DNA of 8,665 nt from CAZUNO01 sp964621445 [NCBI: Candidatus Hadarchaeota archaeon] (GCA_964621445.1 CAZUNO010000057.1:1-8665); one strand, 5' to 3'; counted from the first letter of the stretch, positions 1-6,788 are shown. Numbers and translations are program-made. Notes: generated by a model not told the origin, from the letters alone.

Positions 1-280
1 ATTCCTTAGACTCAATTATCTAATAAATGGAATATCTATTTAAATATTATTCATTTATCCAGTAATTATTACGTTTCTTTCTATCTATCATGATGACTGG
101 AACAACAATGATGAAATAATCGGTAAAAATCAATGTAAATATGCTAACCAAGGCCCTTTGAAGCGTTTCAATTATCCTGAAAATATTGATTAGAATTACC
201 CTCTGAGAGTCCCTGCACAACACTTATGAACCAAAGACAGACGCCCATTGCGATATTATAAGAATTAGAAGTGGTGGAAA
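1..280. other. AT-rich non-coding stretch upstream of the AglB-like gene
   Basis: No gene is supported here. Plus-strand frames close at bases 7, 21 and 41, and minus-strand stops close all three reverse frames within the first 22 bases, so no gene runs in from the left edge. The only open stretches are mini-ORFs of about 8 to 14 codons. No tRNA cloverleaf, CRISPR-like repeat or strong hairpin was seen. Near the right end lies a TATA-like element, listed separately. The stretch is very AT-rich, like the gene that follows and unlike the operon on the right of the window. Confidence 0.6.
252..262 (+). promoter_or_regulatory. possible archaeal TATA box for the AglB-like gene
   Basis: GATATTATAAG is centred near 257. 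Archaeal transcription usually starts about 25 bases downstream of the box centre, which predicts a start near 282-285. That lies at or after the TTG at 281 and about 20 bases before the ATG at 305, so a real promoter here would favour the ATG. The surrounding sequence is AT-rich, so the match could be chance. No clear BRE was seen. Confidence 0.3.
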
Positions 281-3007
281 TTGATAACGGGTCCTCGAAA
301 CTCCATGCATCATCTTACTATATTGTCACTTGCCCTGATATTATCATCTCAATCGATGGCCGCTGTAGTAGTGGTGCAGATAAATGAAAATGGTAGCTGT
401 AATGGCCTATTAAATCCAGGAGAGAGGATTCTATATCTTAATCAAACTCCTATATCCCGGACTGAAGATGTTCATTCATATCTATCACATACCAAGCCCA
501 GACAAACAGTACTAATCACAACCAATCTTCAGACTTCAGTCGTCCGTCTTGGAGGCCAAAAAACAGGTAAACTTGGCATCGGCATCACGAACATTAATCG
601 AACCGTTCTTTTTAAAGGAGAAACTAACATTCCTGATCCAGATTTACCCGAGACATCCACACCGCAGAAAGGCAAGATGGCGACTTGGTTCATACTTTCG
701 ATAACGACAATTATTCTTTTCCTTCTTAGCCTTCTTGTTCTGAAAGACACAGGGAATAGAATCAGCAATTTCATTGAAAAAATCAACACCTATCTTTCAA
801 GTAAAGATAAGGTTTTCTCCCATTGTCTTATGCTCTTTTTCGCCTCGTTGATAACCAGGACAATACTCTCCATTGCCCATTTTCTTAAATTCGGATTTCA
901 TGCAACAAATGTTTTAGAGCTTTGGTTCTACGTAGATGTCGCAAAGGGAAACCGATATTTTCTTAATGCTTTGAATCCAACAGTCCATATACTGAGATTA
1001 TTTGGCATAATATCACCCGAAGAGATCCCCTTCTATTCCACAGTCATACTAGCCATCCTTTTGGCTTCGATCGTTCCTGTAATTATCTACTTTTTTGTAA
1101 GAGACCTTCATACCAATAGGGCAGCTATTTTCGCGGGTCTCATCTATGGTCTCCTTGTTCAACCCATCGAACTGAGTACGGTTTCTTTTACTCAGCACAT
1201 CGTTCAGATTCCCATTTCACTTCTTTTTCTTCTTTTCCTCAATAGGTCAATATCTAATCGAGGAAAATACAGGTTTGTTTATTTTTCATTGGCCCTGGTA
1301 ATGGCAATATTGGGCTATATGGTGAACGTGGTCATCTTCATTTACGCCTTCATAGGCTATCTTGCACTATTTGTAGCAGTGTTAAGATGGCTTCTGAGGG
1401 AAAGGGATATGGATAGCGGCCAAAGTTTTGCCGTGTTAATGCTAGCGGTAGCATTGCTTGCAGTTCCTCTCCATATAAATTTCGACGAAATACAAGAGAT
1501 CTCTAGTTCCTTTAGTGCAAAAGAAAAGGCCGAGCAGGCAGAAATCTACGTGAATGAGCCCCAAATTAGGTATGTTACTTCTATGTCCCTACCCCCCGTT
1601 GCCTATCTCAGGTTCTATGGCTTACTGCTTCCGTTAATTCCTCTTGGAGTGATTGTCGCATGGAGAGAAAAGCTTATTCTGCCTTATCTTATATTCGTAT
1701 TTGGCTTACTAATTAGCGTACACTGGACCAGAGGATCCAGAATTTTGGATATTGGCGTGGCAATTCTTGCCGGACTTGCCATTGCCACATGGGAGAGCGA
1801 ATGGAATTTTAAGTCCATTTTTGCTATAGCCCCTCTGACGGTTTGCATCTTTCTATTTATTCCCTTGAGTTATCTGCATATATTATATTCCATTTGCCTT
1901 ACTGCATTAGCCGTAGCTCTCTATAAATTCGAAGCGAAAACCTTCCGGTTCATGGCCATAACTATCGTCATTCTTTTTTCTCTCTCAACAGCAACCATTG
2001 GCCTGATATTTATTGGGAATCCTCAATCAACTGAAGCGGAATACATTGCCCTATCAGCCTTGGCAGAAAAGGCTGAACCAGGAGAACGTATACTGACGGC
2101 TTTGGACAGAGGTCACATTCCAAATCCCATAACTGGGCTTGACTCCGTTTCCAATGAATATTACCAAAAGCCAGAAATAGCAAAAGTCTTCTTTGAAATC
2201 GAAGAGCTTGCTGCAATCAATCTTATGGAGAAAAATGTTAGCTACGTAATGGTTTCGAGTGATGACTTCAGAATTCTGCCAAATCAAAGTGCAATTGGAA
2301 CGAAAGGTTATGTCACCTACGAACAGGAAATAGGGGACCACGAGTTTCCTTTTCTGACCTCTTTCAGATTGACATACCCAGATAATAGCCTAGATTATTT
2401 CAGAGAAATAATCTCAGTCAAAAAGCGTGGTACCGCGGTCAAAATCTATGAAGTCAACAAGGAAAATAACGAGGGTCAGAACCGCCCTCCAATGAATAAT
2501 GGAGTAACGGTTAGCATGGTGGTAAGAAACCCTAACCTTCAAGAAGTCAAAGCTTGGATTCCTATCCGGATAATAAAGCCAGATGGCTCTCTATACGCTG
2601 TCGATTCATTCTCACTGAATATTGGCTCTAATTCCTCAATGTCCCTAGGCATTGACTACGCTTTGCCCCCGAGACTTGCTCTGAAACTACAGATTGTTGC
2701 CAAAAAAATTCTCACCCGCAAAAGCGGTCACATAATGATTAAGGGATTTGCGAGGAGTCCCTCGATTGCCATCTTTAACTTCACATATACTGATGCCCTT
2801 GGGTTGAACCATAATCACCTTGAGGTTTTAGGAAATCAATCTATGCTATTTCGTCATAAAATTCACTCTTCAAGCAAGGACAATATGATAAAGAGTATAT
2901 CATTATCCCCAACTTCAATCGACACAAACGAAACGGTTCTTTCACCAATAATCACCGGTTATCAATCATTGAAAACGGTCGAGATTATCTATGATTGTAT
3001 AGACTAA
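281..3007 (+). CDS. exported PDZ + GT-C/AglB (STT3)-like multi-pass membrane protein
   Basis: Seen: a signal-peptide-like N-terminus (hydrophobic core about residues 12-22, likely cleavage after SMA near 27). A PDZ-like domain follows at about 29-105 (GLLNPGERILYLNQTPIS, then GKLGIGI). A membrane helix lies near 135-154, then about 12-13 more helices to 577. The C-terminal outer part of about 330 residues ends in a beta-rich region (740-905). Resemblance to STT3/AglB oligosaccharyltransferases rests on topology, an acidic ELWFY segment at 213-217 in the first outer loop, R484/R487 before a late helix, ALDRG at 607-611 where WWDYG would be expected, NVSYVMV at 652-658, and FRLTYP...VKIYEV at 695-725. 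The double Trp and Tyr of WWDYG are missing, so catalysis is uncertain. It could be another GT-C transferase or an inactive paralogue. Start: the TTG at 281 is the longest option, since a TAG in the same frame lies at 266. The GGTGG before it is very close, and the ATG at 305 is a good alternative. The gene is AT-rich and converges with the pilin. Confidence 0.5.
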   Translation: MITGPRNSMHHLTILSLALILSSQSMAAVVVVQINENGSCNGLLNPGERILYLNQTPISRTEDVHSYLSHTKPRQTVLITTNLQTSVVRLGGQKTGKLGIGITNINRTVLFKGETNIPDPDLPETSTPQKGKMATWFILSITTIILFLLSLLVLKDTGNRISNFIEKINTYLSSKDKVFSHCLMLFFASLITRTILSIAHFLKFGFHATNVLELWFYVDVAKGNRYFLNALNPTVHILRLFGIISPEEIPFYSTVILAILLASIVPVIIYFFVRDLHTNRAAIFAGLIYGLLVQPIELSTVSFTQHIVQIPISLLFLLFLNRSISNRGKYRFVYFSLALVMAILGYMVNVVIFIYAFIGYLALFVAVLRWLLRERDMDSGQSFAVLMLAVALLAVPLHINFDEIQEISSSFSAKEKAEQAEIYVNEPQIRYVTSMSLPPVAYLRFYGLLLPLIPLGVIVAWREKLILPYLIFVFGLLISVHWTRGSRILDIGVAILAGLAIATWESEWNFKSIFAIAPLTVCIFLFIPLSYLHILYSICLTALAVALYKFEAKTFRFMAITIVILFSLSTATIGLIFIGNPQSTEAEYIALSALAEKAEPGERILTALDRGHIPNPITGLDSVSNEYYQKPEIAKVFFEIEELAAINLMEKNVSYVMVSSDDFRILPNQSAIGTKGYVTYEQEIGDHEFPFLTSFRLTYPDNSLDYFREIISVKKRGTAVKIYEVNKENNEGQNRPPMNNGVTVSMVVRNPNLQEVKAWIPIRIIKPDGSLYAVDSFSLNIGSNSSMSLGIDYALPPRLALKLQIVAKKILTRKSGHIMIKGFARSPSIAIFNFTYTDALGLNHNHLEVLGNQSMLFRHKIHSSSKDNMIKSISLSPTSIDTNETVLSPIITGYQSLKTVEIIYDCID

Positions 3008-3032
3008 GGATTAAGAACTGCTATTGGAATGT

Positions 3033-3062
3033 GAAAAAGAGATAGAAGAAAAAAAAAATAAA
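3033..3062 (-). terminator. T-tract terminator of the pilin gene
   Basis: On the minus strand the transcript reads TTTATTTTTTTTTTC, with ten uninterrupted T (forward A10 at 3049-3058). The tract begins 13 bases after the pilin stop codon and is followed by a second T5 tract (forward 3034-3038). Archaeal RNA polymerase terminates at such U-tracts without needing a hairpin, and none is seen. The convergent plus-strand gene has no T-tract of its own before the pilin. Confidence 0.7.
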
Positions 3063-3071
3063 GTGGGAAGA

Positions 3072-3473
3072 CTAAGTACTCTCGACTACCATGACATCTG
3101 CGCAAGTGCTTCCTGAGACCGTTTCTGCCTCAACACTAAATGTCCAGGTACTACCTGTTCCTAAAGTGTAAGAAAAGGACTTCTGACTTCCCACGGTCAA
3201 CACTGTCCCAAGTGTGGTTGTTCCATCAGGAAAGTCCATTTCCCAACTTGCAAGATCTGTATTACCGGAATTCTTGATTGAAAGGACTACCGTATCTACC
3301 GCATTTGCAGTACTCGGACCAGAAAGAGTGATGGAAGGATTATCTCCACTTACCTTTGACTGCTTGATAAACGAGTTGTAGAATATGTAGAATCCTGCAA
3401 CTGCTGCCACGGTTATTGCTATCAGTAGTAGTGTAGCGATTACTGGGGTGATTGCGCGTTTTCTATTAAACAT
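3072..3473 (-). CDS. archaeal type IV pilin (class III signal peptide, PilA/archaellin-like)
   Basis: Predicted subunit of a surface filament. From the ATG at 3473 the product has 133 residues. It starts with a short basic leader MFNRKRA followed by ITPVIATLLLIAITVAAVAG, the archaeal pilin N-domain pattern (basic pair, small residue, then I/V-S/T-P-V-I). Cleavage by a PibD-type prepilin peptidase is expected after Ala7, with the hydrophobic assembly helix at about 8-32. The rest (45-130) is Ser/Thr-rich and beta-rich with a VVLSIKNSGNTDL segment, as in the Ig-like or CARDB-like heads of archaellins. It has a single Cys at 124. No N-X-S/T sequon is usable (only NPS). The start was chosen because GGAGGTGA lies 8 bases before it. 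An in-frame ATG at 3503 would add MKKKMEVRND and place that SD inside the gene. It has its own promoter and terminator. Its GC is low, unlike the operon upstream of it. Confidence 0.88.
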   Translation of the reverse strand: MFNRKRAITPVIATLLLIAITVAAVAGFYIFYNSFIKQSKVSGDNPSITLSGPSTANAVDTVVLSIKNSGNTDLASWEMDFPDGTTTLGTVLTVGSQKSFSYTLGTGSTWTFSVEAETVSGSTCADVMVVEST

Positions 3474-3481
3474 GTCATTTC

Positions 3482-3489
3482 TCACCTCC
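3482..3489 (-). promoter_or_regulatory. Shine-Dalgarno site that fixes the pilin start
   Basis: GGAGGTGA on the minus strand matches the archaeal anti-SD (TCACCTCC) over all eight bases. It lies 8 bases upstream of the ATG at 3473. This makes 3473 the likely start rather than the longer ATG at 3503, whose upstream sequence has no SD. Confidence 0.8.
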
Positions 3490-3543
3490 ATCTTTTTTTT
3501 CATACAACAGGCATCATTTCCGTCTTCTTGATACCATTTGCAC

Positions 3544-3571
3544 TTAATGCTTAATACTTGGTTATTAATGC
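3544..3571 (-). repeat. tandem 7-base repeats at the pilin transcription start, possible operator
   Basis: Forward-strand heptads in exact register read TTAATGC (3544), TTAATAC (3551), TTGGTTA (3558, degenerate) and TTAATGC (3565). The two perfect copies are 21 bases apart, about two helical turns. The block spans the predicted transcription start just downstream of the TATA box, where a bound repressor would block initiation. The sequence is AT-rich and the units are short, so chance is possible. The adjacent winged-helix gene is the obvious candidate binder, by inference only. Confidence 0.3.
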
Positions 3572-3572
3572 A

Positions 3573-3590
3573 TAATTTATAAAACTTTTG
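3573..3590 (-). promoter_or_regulatory. BRE/TATA promoter of the pilin gene
   Basis: The minus strand reads CAAAAGTTTTATAAATTA, a purine-rich BRE-like stretch followed by a TTTATAAA box. With the usual offset of about 25 bases, transcription would begin near 3555, giving a leader of about 80 bases. The region just downstream carries heptad repeats, listed separately. The placement in the gap between the regulator gene and the pilin supports a separate pilin transcript. Confidence 0.55.
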
Positions 3591-3676
3591 TATTATTTAC
3601 TCCCTATATACCTGCAATTCGCATCAAAATCAATTCCAGTTGACTACAGGAATGGGCCCAGGTCAAAGATCCTTGA

Positions 3677-4267
3677 CTACACGTCAACTATCATATTCTT
3701 GGGTATCTCGACCCTGGAGGCATCGGCAACCCTTTCCAACTCGGGGAGCTCGGCCTCCGTCTTGCAGTAGAAGCTCAGCCCGTCAACACAGCACAGGTAG
3801 AGGTTCTTGCGCCTGAAGGTCCCTATACGGCTGTGCACCACCAGACCCCCTCTCTGGTTGGCAAGCTTGACGAAGTTCGAGGGCCTTACCTTGGCCATCA
3901 TCCCCCCGATCACCACCTTCTCGATCCCGCTCTGCAATGGATGCCCGTCCTCCCCGTCATCGACCTCCTCTGGCATTCCGGCCACCTCCTCCAGGTCATC
4001 CAGGATCTCCTTGACATACCTGCCCTTTGGGGTGATCACGTAGTGGGACCTCTCGTCCTGGTCTATCAGCCCTTTGAGCTCCTTGAGGTGGTAGCTCAGA
4101 TTGTTGGACTTGGTATCCTGGTCAAAACGCCTGACGTGGTTGAGTATCTCGGTGAAGGTGAAGGAGTCCCCGCTGCAAAGCAGGCGGATCACCCGCCTCC
4201 TAAGAGGGGTGGAGAAGAGGGACAGAAGACGATATATCTCCTCTCCGTCCCCTTCATTCCCGGTCAA
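3677..4267 (-). CDS. winged-helix (ArsR-like) transcriptional regulator with C-terminal unknown domain
   Basis: Predicted DNA-binding regulator of 196 residues in the cytoplasm. Residues 10-85 form a winged helix: STPLRRRVIRLL, then FTEILNHVR, then a recognition helix region NNLSYHLKELKGLI and a wing SHYVITPKGRYV. This is the common archaeal ArsR-like arrangement. An acidic linker (91-108) leads to a C-terminal part (113-196) that I do not recognise. It looks alpha/beta, with VVHSRIG near 143 and three cysteines at C159, C160 and C168, plus C31 in the winged helix. The cysteines could sense metal or redox state, but this is not shown. Start: TTG at 4267, 4 bases after the stop of the Ig-TPR gene, with AGGGG 9 bases upstream. 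No in-frame ATG occurs before residue 98, and the domain begins right after the start. It is the last gene of the pilus operon, so it may regulate that operon or the pilin next door. No strong terminator follows it. Confidence 0.75.
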   Translation of the reverse strand: MTGNEGDGEEIYRLLSLFSTPLRRRVIRLLCSGDSFTFTEILNHVRRFDQDTKSNNLSYHLKELKGLIDQDERSHYVITPKGRYVKEILDDLEEVAGMPEEVDDGEDGHPLQSGIEKVVIGGMMAKVRPSNFVKLANQRGGLVVHSRIGTFRRKNLYLCCVDGLSFYCKTEAELPELERVADASRVEIPKNMIVDV

Positions 4268-4271
4268 ACGA

Positions 4272-6779
4272 TCACGCCCCTGATTTGACCCTGGCCCGGT
4301 ACTCCCCGGCCTTGTCCCTCTCCCCTCTGGCCTTGTGTATCTGGTACAGGTTGACCAGTGCCGGCTTGTATCCGGAGTCCACCCTCAGTGCCTTATTGTT
4401 CATCGATATGGCCTCATCGAACTTGCCCGTGAAATAGTACAGCAGGCCCAGGTTGGCGTAGGCTGCCTTAAGGGACCCGTCCCGCTTCACCGCCTCCTCC
4501 AGGTAGCCCCGGGCCCGCTCCAGGTCCCCGGTCTTGAGACAGGCTGAACCGTACCCTGAGAGGGCCTTGGCGTAGCTTGGGTCCAGCTCCAGGGACTTTC
4601 CGTAATATTCCATGGCCTTGGAGTAGGCCCCTTTCTTCACGTAGGAGCGGGCCAGGTTGTAGTAGCATTTCTTGGCCCCATCCGAATTCCCGGTCTTGAC
4701 CAGTACTGAGGCCAGGGACTCCAGACCCCGCTTGGACTCGGGCGTGACCTTCACCGCGGTCCTGTAGCAGTCAAGGGCTCCCTCGTAGTCGAGATCGTTC
4801 TCCTTGATGGCCCCCAGATTGACCCAGGCAAACTCCAGCTCCGAGTACTCAGGGGGGGAGAAGGTGGTTAGCCGGGAAGCTGCAGCGCCGGCGGAGTTGG
4901 TGGTGTCCGATGCGTACTCCTCCGGTATCCACCCGAAGTTGGACTCGAACTCCAGGTCGAGTTCCGGCACGTCGTTTCCGTTAGCATCGCTGACCACCAC
5001 GTTAATTAGATAGTCCTCGGGGTCCAGGGGTATGTAGTCGTCCTCGGCCAGCTTTATTCCCTTGGTCCCTGGGAGTTCCACCTTGAATTCCCGCTCCCCG
5101 TTCCCGTAGCGGACCTTGATCTTTCTCTGGGCCCCGTTACCCTCGATTATGGTGCGGAATATCTCCTCGGCCTGGTCCCTGCGGCCGGCCTGCTGGTAGG
5201 CGTAGGCCAGGTTGCACAGCGCCGGGTGGTTACATATCCTTAGGCTCTCCTCTTTCTCCTTCTCCATTATATCTATGGCCTTGGCGAACCGCCTGGACTT
5301 CATGTACTTCAGTGCCCGGTTGAGCCTCTCCAGGTGATCGCTGGATATCCTCTCCCTCCACTCCTCCTCTGTAGAGGGATTTACGGAGAGCATGATAGAC
5401 TCAGGTTCCCCGGGCTTAAGCTCCATAGCTATGCTTGAATGGGCCCCGCCGCAGGCGGCTTTGACCCTTGCCTGGCCGGTTTTCCGGGAGGTGATCCGGA
5501 CTCCCGTACGGCCCTCCCTGTCGGTCTTCCTCTCCTTATCGGGAAGAATCCTGCCCACATCGGTCTCGAAAACCACCTTCTTGTCGGGGACCGGATTTCC
5601 ATTCGCATCCTGGACCCTGACATCTATCTCCGACTTGTCCTCCCCGTCGGCTATGATGGTCTCCGGCTCTGCACTCATAATTATCTCCGCCGGCTCCGCC
5701 GCCTCGAAGATAACCTCGGTCCCCGAGATCAGCCCTTTCTCTCCGCCGGTTCGGGCCCTGACCGATGCCGTTCCCACCTTGACCGAGGTCACGGTTACCG
5801 TTGCCCTGCCGCTGTCATTTGTCCTTACCGTGTTATCGGGCTGTATGGTGCCCAGGTCGGTCTCGAAAACGACCTCCCGTCCCCGCACCGGGTTACCGAT
5901 CTCGTCCTTCAGTTCCGCCGATATCCTGCACCCGGACTCTCCGTCGGCGGGAACCGTCTTCCTGTCAACCTCAAGAAACAGGTTGGAGGGATCCGAGGGG
6001 ATGAACTCTATGCTCTTGTCCTGGGTGATATCCCCCTCCTTCGAGTACCCTATGGCCTCGGGGGAGGAATTCTCCTTGAATGGATTGGCCAAGCCTCGCT
6101 TTCTGTTCTCCTCGGGAATAAGGTCCTCGAGCCAGCTCTTGTACCTGTTCATGGCCCTGAGGGTGGCCGTTCCCACCTGGTGCGAGGAGAGCGAGATGGT
6201 GGCCCTGCCCCGCGAATCGGTTATGGCGTTTATCGACTCGTCATCTATGTTGCCCAGGTCGGTCTCGAAAGAGACCTCCTCTCCCGGTATGGGGTTTCCG
6301 TACTCGTCCCTGAGGGTGGCCGTGAAGTTGACCGAGGAGACCCCATCAGCAACCACCTGTTCGGCATCCGATTCCAGTTCCAGTTCCGCCGCCTCGCCCG
6401 GTTTTAGGTTCACGGTGCCCACCGCGATGTCATCGGGCAGGTCCTCATTATCACCTTCGAGGGCCTGGGCCACGTCCTTCTTCCTGGTACCCGCGGCCAG
6501 GCGAATGCTCCCGATCATGTCCGGGAGATCTATTCCCAGGGAGAGCTTTCCCTCACCGTCGGTCCTGGTCTTCACCAGGTCCATGTCGTCCTCCCTCAGT
6601 CTCTCGATATCCGAATCCTCCAGCTCGTATATCTTTCCGAGGTCGGACCCCACGTAGAGGGCCCGGTTGGAGCATGATTCCCCCTCCTCCAGGGCGGTGA
6701 CCTGGAGCCTGCTCTTCTCGCTCCCCTTGTTCACCATCTCGTCGGGGAACGCTGAAATGCGTATCTCGATGTTGGTCAA
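4272..6779 (-). CDS. Ig-like (invasin/Big_1-type) repeat and TPR protein of the pilus operon
   Basis: An 835-residue protein. Four Ig-like domains lie at about 3-98 (degenerate), 122-209, 257-345 and 362-445. Each pairs a DxxGNPVxG turn, an FETDLG strand, a D..GRA turn and a VGTA.VRA strand, the pattern of bacterial Ig/invasin domains. A helical TPR pair (483-548) follows, then a fifth, divergent Ig-like segment (about 551-640, EFESNFGWIPEE), then about five TPRs (646-825, for example KAMEYYGKSLELDPSYAKAL). Role unknown. TPRs bind partner proteins, so a scaffold or assembly factor of the filament machine is plausible. There is no signal peptide or membrane helix, although Big_1 domains are usually extracellular. 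Start: TTG at 6779 with GGAG 5 bases upstream. A TGA in the same frame at 6789-6791 rules out a longer N-terminus, and the first Ig strand begins by residue 3. It lies 9 bases after the second platform gene. Confidence 0.8.
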   Translation of the reverse strand: MTNIEIRISAFPDEMVNKGSEKSRLQVTALEEGESCSNRALYVGSDLGKIYELEDSDIERLREDDMDLVKTRTDGEGKLSLGIDLPDMIGSIRLAAGTRKKDVAQALEGDNEDLPDDIAVGTVNLKPGEAAELELESDAEQVVADGVSSVNFTATLRDEYGNPIPGEEVSFETDLGNIDDESINAITDSRGRATISLSSHQVGTATLRAMNRYKSWLEDLIPEENRKRGLANPFKENSSPEAIGYSKEGDITQDKSIEFIPSDPSNLFLEVDRKTVPADGESGCRISAELKDEIGNPVRGREVVFETDLGTIQPDNTVRTNDSGRATVTVTSVKVGTASVRARTGGEKGLISGTEVIFEAAEPAEIIMSAEPETIIADGEDKSEIDVRVQDANGNPVPDKKVVFETDVGRILPDKERKTDREGRTGVRITSRKTGQARVKAACGGAHSSIAMELKPGEPESIMLSVNPSTEEEWRERISSDHLERLNRALKYMKSRRFAKAIDIMEKEKEESLRICNHPALCNLAYAYQQAGRRDQAEEIFRTIIEGNGAQRKIKVRYGNGEREFKVELPGTKGIKLAEDDYIPLDPEDYLINVVVSDANGNDVPELDLEFESNFGWIPEEYASDTTNSAGAAASRLTTFSPPEYSELEFAWVNLGAIKENDLDYEGALDCYRTAVKVTPESKRGLESLASVLVKTGNSDGAKKCYYNLARSYVKKGAYSKAMEYYGKSLELDPSYAKALSGYGSACLKTGDLERARGYLEEAVKRDGSLKAAYANLGLLYYFTGKFDEAISMNNKALRVDSGYKPALVNLYQIHKARGERDKAGEYRARVKSGA
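5445..6773 (-). repeat. array of four Ig-like domain repeats inside the Ig-TPR gene
   Basis: Four coding repeats with starts spaced about 105-135 codons apart. The best conserved strand, FETDLG/FETDVG, is visible even at DNA level. The forward strand has CCCAGGTCGGTCTCGAAA at 5851-5868 and 6253-6270, and CCCACATCGGTCTCGAAA at 5554-5571. Repeats 2 to 4 are clearly related. Repeat 1 keeps only SDLGKI and the D.EGK turn. The 48-residue spacer between repeats 2 and 3 (210-257) is charged and unlike the rest. A fifth, divergent unit lies apart, at 4860-5129. Confidence 0.7.
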
Positions 6780-6784
6780 GTTAA

Positions 6785-6788
6785 CTCC
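6785..6788 (-). promoter_or_regulatory. Shine-Dalgarno site supporting the TTG start of the Ig-TPR gene
   Basis: The minus strand reads TGAGGAGTTAACTTG. The TGA ends the platform gene, GGAG follows at once, and after 5 bases comes TTG. The TGA is in frame with the TTG, so no longer product is possible. The next Met codon (residue 15) would remove part of the first Ig-like domain. Confidence 0.7.

Noticed and set aside
1-280. tRNA or small RNA gene in the left AT-rich stretch
   Set aside because: No cloverleaf arms, T-loop consensus or stable hairpin could be found by eye.
3653-3660. Palindrome TGGGCCCA after the regulator gene as a terminator
   Set aside because: The stem is 4 bases with no loop, and no T-tract follows. 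The operon may read through or end weakly.
3640-3681. Direct repeat TTGACTACA at 3640-3648 and 3673-3681 as an attachment site or target duplication at the GC junction
   Set aside because: Only 9 bases, one copy overlaps the regulator stop codon, and no mobile gene lies between or near. Too weak to claim.
3833-4288. 151-codon plus-strand frame opposite the regulator gene
   Set aside because: No domain, and composition typical of a reverse-strand shadow. The minus-strand winged helix is clear.
5554-6270. Repeated CGGTCTCGAAA blocks as a CRISPR or mobile repeat
   Set aside because: Copies are hundreds of bases apart, in the same reading frame, and encode the FETDLG/FETDVG strand of the Ig repeats.
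5392-6657. Long plus-strand open frames opposite the Ig-TPR gene (5392-6657 and 5439-6407)
   Set aside because: They are antisense to a well-supported gene in GC-rich DNA, are Ser/Pro- or Gly/Arg-rich without recognisable domains, and the plus strand lacks operon context. They are shadows.
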